A stretch of 51,839 nt of DNA from contig CALWFV010000022.1 in assembly GCA_944377745.1 (NCBI GenBank), positions 1 to 51,839 of the forward strand, written 5' to 3'. A program made the position numbers and the translations under genes. Every line of letters starts with the position of its first letter. Positions within the stretch are counted from its first letter, which is position 1. The notes under the pieces were generated by a model. That model had not been told where the DNA came from, ran no database searches, and saw nothing but the letters and a program-made list of their open reading frames with translations. Source of the DNA: an uncultured Mediterraneibacter sp. (GTDB lineage Bacteria; Bacillota; Clostridia; Lachnospirales; Lachnospiraceae). Below, piece after piece: positions 43,584-51,117 of the stretch.

Positions 43584-44268
43584 TTTCGCTCACCCCCCTG
43601 AATCCTTTTTCTTTTGCCTTTTCCATCGCTGTCTCTTTGACGGCTTCATCATCAAAACTGCCTTTCACGAGCCCATTTAAGCCGTATCCTTTCCTGTTTC
43701 CGCCTGTCTTGACAAGGCGCACCCTTTTTGTTTCCCCCGGTTCAAAACGCACCGCCGTACCTGACGGAATATCCAGCCTCATTCCATATGCCAGACGTCG
43801 GTCGAACTCAAGCTGTTTATTTACCTCAAAAAAATGAAAGTGAGATCCGACCTGACAGGGTCTGTCCGCCGTATTGGTAACATTGATCTCCACAGTATCT
43901 TTTCCTTCGTTGATAACAAGCTCGTCATCATCAAAAATAATTTCTCCCGGCGTTACCTTTCCGTTAGCTTTGACAGGAAAATGGACTGTTACCAGCTTCG
44001 TACCGTCGGGGAAAGTCGCCTCAAGCTGGATCTCACTGATCATTTCCGGGACCCCGTCCATCACATCCTCTGCTGTCAGCAGTTTTGTACCGATCTGCAT
44101 CAGTTCTGCTACGCTTTTCCCTTCACGTGCTTTTTCAAGAAGCTGGGCAGATATATACGCGACCGCTTCGGGATAATTCAGTTTTATGCCTCTTTCCTTT
44201 CTCGCTCCCGCAAGCTCTCCGGCATAGTGGAGCATCAGCCGCTCCTGTTCTCTGGGTGTTAAATGCAT
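43576..44268 (-). CDS. ureAB: urease gamma-beta fusion subunit
   Basis: A protein of 230 residues uniting two structural subunits. Residues 1-100 are UreA (gamma): [39 protein letters not shown] and [33 protein letters not shown]. From about 110 follows UreB (beta): [43 protein letters not shown] and [18 protein letters not shown] similar fusion is known as UreA of Helicobacter, whose urease forms a large dodecamer; here the fusion has an extra tail ([21 protein letters not shown]). AGGAG lies before the ATG. Confidence 0.95.
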   Translation of the reverse strand: MHLTPREQERLMLHYAGELAGARKERGIKLNYPEAVAYISAQLLEKAREGKSVAELMQIGTKLLTAEDVMDGVPEMISEIQLEATFPDGTKLVTVHFPVKANGKVTPGEIIFDDDELVINEGKDTVEINVTNTADRPCQVGSHFHFFEVNKQLEFDRRLAYGMRLDIPSGTAVRFEPGETKRVRLVKTGGNRKGYGLNGLVKGSFDDEAVKETAMEKAKEKGFRGVSENV

Positions 44269-44283
44269 CCTCTCGCTCCTTTC

Positions 44284-44982
44284 TTACTGTGTCATCCTGT
44301 CCTGCACTTCCGCAGCATCCAGTTCGGAAGTGTTTCCCTTAAGTATGATCTCTCCTTTTTCCATAATATATAAACAATCGGAGATACCAAGTACAAAGTC
44401 AAGATACTGCTCAACGATCAGCACCGTCAGCCCCAGCTCTTTGTTGATCTTTCCGATCACATCTCCTATATCCTGGATAACTGACGGCTGGATGCCTTCT
44501 GTCGGCTCATCAAGGATAAGTATCTTCGGCTCTGTCACAAGCGCCCTCGCAATGGCAAGCTGTTGCTGCTGGCCGCCTGACAGGTCGCCGCCTTTGCGTT
44601 TTTCAAAGCGCTTCAGTATCGGGAACAATTCATAGATATACTCCGGAAGTTTCCCTTTACCGCCTCTTGCCTGAATTCCCAGCATAAGATTCTCATATAC
44701 AGTCATCTGAGGAAAAATATCGCGTCCCTGGGGCACATAACCGATTCCTTTTCTTACTCTGTTATAGGTCGGCATTTTTATGATCTCTTCTCCATCAAGC
44801 CTGATGCTGCCCTTCGGGGTCCTTACCAGTCCCATGATACTTTTCAGCGTTGTACTTTTTCCCACACCGTTTCTTCCGATCAGGCAGACGATCTTTCCTT
44901 TCTCAACATCTATAGAGAGGGAGGGAATGATCTTGCTGTCTCCATAATAAGCGTCCATATCTTTAATCTTCAGCATTTCCAT
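44284..44982 (-). CDS. urtE: urea ABC transporter ATPase UrtE
   Basis: An ATPase of 232 residues of the LivF type. Walker A GRNGVGKSTTLKSIMG, Q-loop YVPQGRDIFPQMTVYENL, signature LSGGQQQQLAIARAL, Walker B ILILDEPTEGIQPSVI and H-loop IVEQYLD. DEPTEGIQPS(V/I)I is typical of UrtE. It starts at 44982 after GGAGGAG, overlapping the urtD end by 20 bases. Works with UrtD on the UrtBC channel. Confidence 0.94.
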   Translation of the reverse strand: MEMLKIKDMDAYYGDSKIIPSLSIDVEKGKIVCLIGRNGVGKSTTLKSIMGLVRTPKGSIRLDGEEIIKMPTYNRVRKGIGYVPQGRDIFPQMTVYENLMLGIQARGGKGKLPEYIYELFPILKRFEKRKGGDLSGGQQQQLAIARALVTEPKILILDEPTEGIQPSVIQDIGDVIGKINKELGLTVLIVEQYLDFVLGISDCLYIMEKGEIILKGNTSELDAAEVQDRMTQ

Positions 44983-45748
44983 TTCTCTCTCCTCCCCTTC
45001 CCAGATATACTGCCCGGACTGTTTCGTCGGCAAGCACCTCGTTGCAGGTCCCTTCCATGAGCACTTTACCTTCGTGGAGCACTGTCACGCGGTCCGAAAT
45101 CTGTTTCACAAAGTCCATGTCATGCTCCACGACTATGATCGTACATGATTCTTTGATCTTTTTCAGTATTTCACCTGATTTGAACGTTTCAGGTTTTCCC
45201 ATACCTGCTGCCGGCTCATCAAGCATGATGATCTCCGGTCTCTGCACCAGCTGCATTCCGATTTCAAGCCACTGTTTCTGCCCATGCGCGAGAGCCCCTG
45301 CTTTTTCATCTTTTTTGTCTAACAGCTCAATCGTTTTAAGCACTTCGTTTATATGCTCTTCCTCCTCCGGGGACAGCTTATAGAAAACAGCCTGCCATAC
45401 CCCTTTATTGCCTTTCAGAGACAGGATCATGTTCTCCATCACCGTAAGGTTGACAAAAACAGACGGCACCTGGAACTTTCGTCCAATCCCTTCTTCTACT
45501 ATTTTATATTCTTTCATTCCCGTAAGCTTGATAGGAGCTCTTCCCTCAGGATAAAACATGCATAGGCCGTCCGTGGGTTTTGTCTTTGCGCAGATAATAT
45601 CAAGCAGAGTCGTCTTTCCGGCGCCGTTAGGTCCTATAAAAAAATGGATCGTATGCCGTTTCACGTTCACATTTACTCTCAGAAGTGCGCAGAATCCATC
45701 AAAATCCACTGTAATATTCTTTATTTCAAGTACATTTTCATTTACCAT
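44963..45748 (-). CDS. urtD: urea ABC transporter ATPase UrtD
   Basis: An ATPase of 261 residues of the LivG type. Walker A IGPNGAGKTTLLDI, GIGRKFQVPSVFVNLTVMENMILSLKGNKG (a UrtD-typical Q-loop region), the unusual signature LAHGQKQWLEIGM, Walker B IIMLDEPAAGM and H-loop VEHDMDFV. The AHGQ signature in place of SGGQ is normal in UrtD. GGAGGTGG, inside the end of urtC, precedes the ATG. Confidence 0.95.
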   Translation of the reverse strand: MVNENVLEIKNITVDFDGFCALLRVNVNVKRHTIHFFIGPNGAGKTTLLDIICAKTKPTDGLCMFYPEGRAPIKLTGMKEYKIVEEGIGRKFQVPSVFVNLTVMENMILSLKGNKGVWQAVFYKLSPEEEEHINEVLKTIELLDKKDEKAGALAHGQKQWLEIGMQLVQRPEIIMLDEPAAGMGKPETFKSGEILKKIKESCTIIVVEHDMDFVKQISDRVTVLHEGKVLMEGTCNEVLADETVRAVYLGRGGERNGNAED

Positions 45749-45749
45749 G

Positions 45750-46829
45750 CTATTCCACCTCCCCGCGGATTAATTTTTTCGTCCATTCAGGCAGCTGATC
45801 TCTCACGATACCCACAAGTCCGCCCTTAAAGAACAGGATTGTCAGTACAAATATTGCGCCAAGGATATATTGCCATATCTCAACCATGGTTCCGGATGAA
45901 AAATTATAATCGCATATATTAATAAGAAACGCTCCGAGAACAGCTCCCACAAGGGTGCCTCTTCCGCCGACTGCTACCCAGATGAGCATCGTGATCGAAT
46001 ATGAGATCGTCATCTGCGCAGGTGTGATGGAACCGTTAAAGTTTACAAATACAGCTCCGGCTATCGCTGCAAAGACAGCGGAAAGTACATAGATAAAGTT
46101 TTTATAACGACTTACACAGTAACCGGAAAAATATGTTCTGTTTTCCCCGTCGCGTATCGCTATGAGCAGCTTTCCGAACTTCCGCTGCGTAAGGAAACCG
46201 GACAGTACGTAGATCAGTACAAGGATCGCCAGGGAGGAATAGAACATAATAAACATCTTCCCCCTGTTGGAATCTCCTTTGATACTTCCCAGAAGAGAGG
46301 TGATCTCTGTAATACCCACATTACCGCCCGTGTAGGACTGAAGTCCCGTAAACAGGGAGTACGCCGCCCATGTCAGAGCCTGGGATATGATAGAAAAATA
46401 AACACCTTTGATCCTGTTTCTGAAAATGAAAAATCCGATCACACCTGCCAGTACAGCCGGGACCGCTATAACAAGGATCATGGCAAAAGGAGCCGACAGG
46501 AACGGTCGCCAGATCAAAGGCAGCTCGGTCATTCCTCCAGTCTGCATAAACGAAGTGATATTTCCGTCTGTTGCCTTCAGTTTCAGAAACATCGCCATAG
46601 CATAGCCGCCAAGGGCGAAATACAGGCCGTGGCCAAGAGACAGAATTCCTGTATATCCCCAGATAAGATCAAGCCCGATCGCCACAATGGAAAACGCGAT
46701 ACATTTTCCCAGAAACAGTACAAAAGAACTGCTCGAGATCACTCCGGCCGATAATAAAAGAGGCGTAAGAGCCAGTATGATCACGATAACTGCAAAACAT
46801 ATATGATAGCCCCGGTTTTTTAATTTCAT
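45750..46829 (-). CDS. urtC: urea ABC transporter permease UrtC
   Basis: A LivM-type permease of 359 residues with about ten helices. DLIWGYTGILSLGHGLYFALGGYAMAMFL, the conserved IRDGENRTYFSGYCVSRYKNFIYVLSA and IWVAVGGRGTLVGAVLGAFLIN are UrtC signatures. It forms the channel with UrtB. AAGGAGGTAGGGG lies before the ATG, 14 bases after urtB. Confidence 0.95.
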   Translation of the reverse strand: MKLKNRGYHICFAVIVIILALTPLLLSAGVISSSSFVLFLGKCIAFSIVAIGLDLIWGYTGILSLGHGLYFALGGYAMAMFLKLKATDGNITSFMQTGGMTELPLIWRPFLSAPFAMILVIAVPAVLAGVIGFFIFRNRIKGVYFSIISQALTWAAYSLFTGLQSYTGGNVGITEITSLLGSIKGDSNRGKMFIMFYSSLAILVLIYVLSGFLTQRKFGKLLIAIRDGENRTYFSGYCVSRYKNFIYVLSAVFAAIAGAVFVNFNGSITPAQMTISYSITMLIWVAVGGRGTLVGAVLGAFLINICDYNFSSGTMVEIWQYILGAIFVLTILFFKGGLVGIVRDQLPEWTKKLIRGEVE

Positions 46830-46843
46830 GAGCCCCTACCTCC

Positions 46844-47755
46844 TTACTCGTCAAGCTTTCTGCTCTTTACTGTGAACAGTCCCTGCGGTCTGAACTGAAG
46901 GACCACGATAACGATTAAGAGCACTGCTGCTTTTGCGATACTTGCAGATGTATAGTTCTCGATTCCGATACTTGCAGATCCGATAATCGATGAGCCCAGT
47001 ACTGTACCGAGAAGTTTTCCGACTCCGCCCAGCACTACCGCGATAAATGAATTTACTATATAACTCTGACCGATGGTAGAGTCGATGGAACCTAGCAGCG
47101 CAACAGAGCATCCGGCAAGTCCAGCAAGTCCCGAGCCAAAAGAAAACGTAATCATATCCACCTTTCTGGAGTTGATGCCCATGCACTGAGCCATTGCTCT
47201 GTTCTGCATAACAGCACGCATCTGTTTTCCAAAATTTGACTGATACATGATATACCAGACCAGGACCATACAGAGAATGACCATGCACAGTATGAAAATA
47301 CGGTTATAGGAAAAAGTACATGAACCGATCGAAATACCACCATCAAGGAATGACGGCGCCTTTACGTTAACCCCCTGCATACCGAATACACTTCTGGCCG
47401 CCTGCTGAAGTATAATGCTTATTCCCCAGGTGGCAAGCAGGCTGTCAACCTCCCTCCCGTAAAGTCTGGATATAACAAATCTTTCCAGCACCGCTCCGAA
47501 AAAAAATGTTACCGCAAACGCTGCAATAAGAGAGAAAAAATAATATAAACTGAATATGCTCTCCGGAAAAAATTTTTCAAAAAAATTCTGCACAACATAT
47601 GTCATATAAGCGCCGATCATCAGGAATTCGCCATGCGCCATATTGATAACTTTCATAAGTCCGAATGTAATTGCAAGACCTAAAGAGGTCAGCAGTATGA
47701 TGGAACTGAGACTTACGCAGTTAAAAACTGTATTTACAAATTGTGTCATGCCCAT
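46844..47755 (-). CDS. urtB: urea ABC transporter permease UrtB
   Basis: A LivH-type permease of 303 residues with about eight helices. LTSLGLAITFGLMKVINMAHGEFLMIGAYMTYVVQN and the EAA-like RAVMQNRAMAQCMGINSRKVD with the UrtB-specific SGLAGLAGCSVALLGSIDSTIGQSYIVNSFIAVVLGGVGKL are clear. Two starts are possible, ATG at 47755 or 47749; the latter is better spaced from GAGAGG. A strong hairpin in the 103-base gap after urtA may lower its expression relative to the binding protein. Confidence 0.95.
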   Translation of the reverse strand: MGMTQFVNTVFNCVSLSSIILLTSLGLAITFGLMKVINMAHGEFLMIGAYMTYVVQNFFEKFFPESIFSLYYFFSLIAAFAVTFFFGAVLERFVISRLYGREVDSLLATWGISIILQQAARSVFGMQGVNVKAPSFLDGGISIGSCTFSYNRIFILCMVILCMVLVWYIMYQSNFGKQMRAVMQNRAMAQCMGINSRKVDMITFSFGSGLAGLAGCSVALLGSIDSTIGQSYIVNSFIAVVLGGVGKLLGTVLGSSIIGSASIGIENYTSASIAKAAVLLIVIVVLQFRPQGLFTVKSRKLDE

Positions 47756-47796
47756 ACCTCTCTTTCATTTATAACAGGATAGATCAAACTATTAAT

Positions 47797-47823
47797 ATAG
47801 AGCTGCCGCATTGACAGCTCTAT
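47797..47823 (-). promoter_or_regulatory. intercistronic stem-loop between urtA and urtB
   Basis: ATAGAGCTG (47797-47805) and CAGCTCTAT (47815-47823) make a perfect 9-bp stem with a nine-base loop. On the transcribed strand ATTAATAGTTT follows, a poor T-run. Such hairpins after binding-protein genes commonly stabilise the upstream mRNA or partly stop transcription, giving more binding protein than permease. Confidence 0.6.
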
Positions 47824-47858
47824 CCAGTAAATGTTCTGTCCGTACAGGAAATTTTCGT

Positions 47859-49085
47859 TTATTCCAGCGGCTGGAGATCTGCTTCTACAGCCCAGTTATA
47901 GGACTTCAGATATGGATCCGGAATAACCGGCGCTGTCTCTTCCACCGTATCAATCTGACCGTCTGCATTGATCACACCGATTCGTACAGGTTTTATAAGA
48001 TGATGATTTTCGGCGTCAATTTCTACAGTCCCTTCCGGGGCATCAAACGTAATCCCGCCTTCTTCTACTACCGCGATCACATCTTCCGGTTCAAAACTTT
48101 CCGCTTTTTCTACAGCAGCCTTCCACAGATATACTGCATCGTATGCCGCCTCTGCAGGATCTGATGTCACTCTGTCACTGCCGTATGCATTCTGATAAGC
48201 TTCTACAAATGCTTTATTTTCAGGTGTGTCAGTAGACATATAATAATTCCATGAAACCATATGCCCTTCAAGAATATCCGCGCCGATCGTTTTGACCTCT
48301 TCCTCCGCGATTGAGAAGGACATTGTCATGTAATCATCCGCCGTATAATTCTTCTCGCTCATCTGCTTGAAGAAGGACAGGTTGCCGGTTCCGTTCAGAG
48401 TATTGATGATCACGTCAGGTTTTGCCGCCTCGATCTTTGAAATGATCGATCCGAAATCCGTCTGATCCATCTGAGCGTATTCTTCGCCGACTACCTCAAC
48501 ACCTTTTGCGTCACACTGCGCATTAATGATCATATTTGCTGTTCTCGGGAATACATAGTCAGAACCGAGGAGGAAAAATTTCTTATAACCCTGGTCGATC
48601 AGATAATCGATAGCAGGAACGATCTGCTGATTCGGAGCCGCTCCTGTATACATGATATTGGACGAGGATTCCATTCCCTCATACTGAACCGGATACCATA
48701 AAAGGTTGCCATATTCCTCAAATACCGGCTTTACTGCCTTCCTTGAAGCTGACGTCCAACAGCCGAACACTGCCTTTACCTTGTCCTGATCGATCAGCTT
48801 TTCTGCCTTTGTAGCAAAAGTTGACGGTTCTGACGCGCCATCCTCCTCGATATATTCAATCTGCCTGCCAAGGATTCCACCGGCTTCATTTATTTCATCG
48901 ATTGCCAGCACTTCAGCATCTTTAACAGCTCCTTCGCTGATCGCCATGGAGCCTGTTGCCGAATAAAGGATTCCGACTTTTACTGTATCCTCTGAGTCTT
49001 CCTGCGAACCTGCTCCTCCGCATCCGGCCATTGATACAGCCAATATAGAACTTAAAAGTATTGCTGCAAATTTATTCTTCTTCAT
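47859..49085 (-). CDS. urtA: urea ABC transporter substrate-binding lipoprotein UrtA
   Basis: A lipoprotein of about 408 residues. A lipoprotein signal ([23 protein letters not shown]) puts the acylated Cys at about residue 22, followed by an acidic linker. The mature part [42 protein letters not shown] and [27 protein letters not shown] is typical of UrtA rather than amino-acid-binding LivJ. It captures urea (or short amides) outside the cell. Two ATGs, 49088 and 49085; the second is better spaced from AGGAG. A 36-codon ORF ends 25 bases upstream. Confidence 0.94.
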   Translation of the reverse strand: MKKNKFAAILLSSILAVSMAGCGGAGSQEDSEDTVKVGILYSATGSMAISEGAVKDAEVLAIDEINEAGGILGRQIEYIEEDGASEPSTFATKAEKLIDQDKVKAVFGCWTSASRKAVKPVFEEYGNLLWYPVQYEGMESSSNIMYTGAAPNQQIVPAIDYLIDQGYKKFFLLGSDYVFPRTANMIINAQCDAKGVEVVGEEYAQMDQTDFGSIISKIEAAKPDVIINTLNGTGNLSFFKQMSEKNYTADDYMTMSFSIAEEEVKTIGADILEGHMVSWNYYMSTDTPENKAFVEAYQNAYGSDRVTSDPAEAAYDAVYLWKAAVEKAESFEPEDVIAVVEEGGITFDAPEGTVEIDAENHHLIKPVRIGVINADGQIDTVEETAPVIPDPYLKSYNWAVEADLQPLE

Positions 49086-49110
49086 CATAATCTCCTATCT
49101 CCCTGAATAA

Positions 49111-49221
49111 TCAAGGGCCATCTGCCGGGAACTTCTTCCCGACAAATGACCCCATTGTCTTGTCTTTCCATATTGTGCACCCTATGATCAAAAAAGGAAG
49201 CCAATTACGGATCTCTCTCAT
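49111..49221 (-). CDS. 36-residue leader/small protein upstream of urtA
   Basis: The minus strand carries AGGAAG, six bases, then ATG at 49221 and an open frame to TGA at 49111-49113. The product starts MREIRNW, has a hydrophobic stretch WLPFLIIGCTIW long enough to dip into a membrane, and ends in a basic part GKKFPADGP. The ATG and ribosome site lie in the 5' arm and loop of a strong terminator hairpin, so translation of this ORF should open the hairpin. It could be a leader peptide controlling the urt-ure operon, a tiny membrane subunit, or both. Too short for standard gene finders; I know no family for it. Confidence 0.55.
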   Translation of the reverse strand: MREIRNWLPFLIIGCTIWKDKTMGSFVGKKFPADGP

Positions 49222-49232
49222 AATTGACTTCC
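49190..49232 (-). terminator. promoter-proximal terminator/attenuator of the urt-ure operon
   Basis: On the minus strand GGAAGTCAATTA (49221-49232) pairs over 12 positions (one G-U) with TAATTGGCTTCC (49196-49207) around 13 bases, and TTTTTT (49190-49195) follows: a complete intrinsic terminator. It lies only about ten bases after the predicted transcription start, ahead of the whole operon, so it must be regulated or leaky. Confidence 0.75.
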
Positions 49233-49247
49233 TCGTCTACGCAGGCT

Positions 49248-49276
49248 AGTATATCAATCCTTTTTTCGTTTGTCAA
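49248..49276 (-). promoter_or_regulatory. promoter of the urt-ure operon
   Basis: On the minus strand TTGACA (49271-49276), a 17-base spacer and TATACT (49248-49253), with TG one base upstream of the -10 box (extended -10), form a very strong vegetative promoter. Transcription should start near 49241, giving a leader of about 155 bases before urtA. Confidence 0.8.
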
Positions 49277-49606
49277 ACAAATTTCCTTTTAACAATTTAA
49301 TTTTGTAGGACTCTGACAATATCATCTGAAAATTCCCGCCATTTTCTATATTATTCACAAACATTCCACACCATACTTTGCAATCAAAACCGCCGGGGTG
49401 CTTAACAGATTTACAGACTGTCAGCCATGAATCAGTGTCCGATCCAATTTCCGTCCACATGCGGGGATCACATAGCCTAGTATAATAGGAAACAGGGATT
49501 TCGCTTTTATACAAAAGAAATAGGGGATAAAGCTTGAAAACGCGAAGGATCATCTAAAATAGAAAAACCTGAAAAAATTCTTTTTTGGAATATATAAATA
49601 CACAAA
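49277..49606. other. gene-free stretch between the urea promoter and the insertion sequence
   Basis: About 330 bases of AT-rich sequence. A 99-codon minus-strand frame (49254-49553) crosses it but has no ribosome site, overlaps the promoter and reads like no known protein. No RNA gene or strong repeat was recognised; a nitrogen-regulator site could lie here but none was identified. Confidence 0.5.
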
Positions 49607-49665
49607 AATGGCACCTTTTTCGGTATAATTATAGTATCCAAAAAAACAAGAAAGAAGGTGCCATT
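49607..49665 (+). repeat. 11-bp inverted repeat folding over the transposase ribosome site
   Basis: AATGGCACCTT (49607-49617) and AAGGTGCCATT (49655-49665) are exact inverted copies. The right copy contains AAGG, the ribosome site of the ATG at 49667. A -10-like TATAAT (49624-49629) lies between them, so transcripts made from the element's own promoter lack the left arm, while readthrough from outside would fold and hide the site, as known for IS10 and IS50. Confidence 0.6.
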
Positions 49666-49666
49666 A

Positions 49667-50892
49667 ATGAAAAGAAATTAGAGTTAAAGAAACTCCTCAT
49701 CTATGCTAAAAGTGTATATCACATTCTGAAAAAAATCAAGGAGTTGACAGATAAAAGAGCAAGAAAAACGATCCCATTTTTTAATCTTATTATGCCGGTG
49801 TTCCTATTTCTCCTGCTTCAATACGAAAGTTTCCATACTGTTTTTTCCGCACCAGAGAGTATGAGGAAACGCCTGAGGCACTGTATCCGCGGGAGAATCC
49901 CAAAAGTGGATGACGTCCGGGATGGCCTGAGTCTGACAGACCCGGAAGAAACAGAAAGGATCCTTGCTGATACTGTCAGCAGGATCCGAAAGAATGCGGT
50001 CTTGCGCGGCGGAACAATCGGCGGGTATGTAACAGCAGCGATTGACAGGGTGGAGCTTTTTTGCAGCAGGAAGAAAAACTGCGAAAGATGCCTGACCCGT
50101 AAAACAGCTTCCGGAGAGGTGGAATATTTCCATAAAAGTATTGTATGTACCACAATAGGAAACAATCCGCATCTGATCCTGGGGCAGGACATGCTTGGGC
50201 CCAGAGACGGGACAGAGAAAGATGAAGGGGAACTGACAGGCGGAAAACGTCTGATAGAAACTTTATACAGTCAGCATGGACATTTTGCGGACGTGATTGT
50301 TGCAGACGGCCTCTATCTGAATGCTCCGTTCCTAAAAGTAGTCCTGAATTGTCATATGGAGGCAGTCATCCGTCTGAAGGATGAACGGAGGCTGATATTT
50401 CAGGATGCAGAAAAGCTGTTTGGGAAAGGAGAAGGGAGAAAAGAGCCTTTTTACCGGGAAGGGAAAAAGATCGACTGCTGGGATCTGGATGGATTTGAAA
50501 TAGAAGGATTGGAAAAGGAACTGCGGGTTGCCCGATATTGTGAGAAAAACGAAAAGACAGGGGAAGAAAAATGGGTATGGCTGGTAACAACCAGCAAAGA
50601 GATCGATCATAAGATTTTATGGAAGATGATGCATAAGAGATGGGATATTGAAGAGAATGCCTTCCATCAGTTAAAGACATATTATCATGCAGATCATTGT
50701 TACTGTCATGAAGCAGTGGAAGTGATATTTCTATTAATGCTGATTGCATTTAACATACGGGAAATGTATCTGTACCGGCGGATCCATGGATTTGAAGGGA
50801 GTGGGATCACAAGGAAAAGTGTAACGCGGATCTTTCGGGATGACCTGCAGGCGGGGGATGTACGCAGAATCCTGTATCTAGAAGGCGGATAG
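49667..50892 (+). CDS. IS4-type DDE transposase with a frameshift at codon 4
   Basis: A transposase of about 408 residues. The catalytic triad can be placed at Asp (AIDRVEL, codon near 50044), Asp (VIVADGLY, near 50305) and Glu in RWDIEENAFHQLK (near 50650), the Y/R...E...K signature of the IS4 group. The ATG at 49667 reads MKRN and stops at once. Adding one A to the run at 49675-49677 would give MKRKLELKKLLIYAK and join the long frame, so the copy has lost one base. Alternatives are slippage on the A-rich run or sequencing error. Terminal repeats and target duplications could not be located. Confidence 0.8.
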
Positions 50893-51063
50893 AAATAGGA
50901 AAAAGAGAATAAGGGGTGGTGGAGTCTGAAAAAGGGGAGTTTTTCAGGCAGGATACTTTCTGCACGAAAAAGATGGCGAAATAAGAGTCGGGGGAGTTGG
51001 AAAGGGAAAACAACACAGATGAATATTTATAAAAGGGAAATCCCTGTTCCGGAGCCATTTTCC

Positions 51064-51092
51064 TTTTGTAAAAGTCTCGTTTCTGGTATAAT
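51064..51092 (+). promoter_or_regulatory. promoter before the IS66 transposase gene
   Basis: TTTTGT (51064-51069), 17 bases and TATAAT (51087-51092), preceded by TGG, make a fair promoter 26 bases before the start codon. The 225 bases between the two transposase genes show no other gene. Confidence 0.45.
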
Positions 51093-51117
51093 AAAGGTAT
51101 CAAATCCGAGGAGAGAA

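Noticed and set aside
49089-49241. Known riboswitch classes (guanidine, glmS-like) for the urea leader
   Set aside because: Short strings such as GACGAGG and GACAAGAC recall guanidine-III and glmS elements, but their spacing and the rest of the consensus do not fit.
49254-49553. 99-residue minus-strand ORF upstream of the urea operon
   Set aside because: It has no ribosome site, overlaps the strong urt promoter and shows no recognisable domain.
50893-51117. tnpA/tnpB genes of the IS66 element
   Set aside because: No open frame or family motif in these 225 bases.
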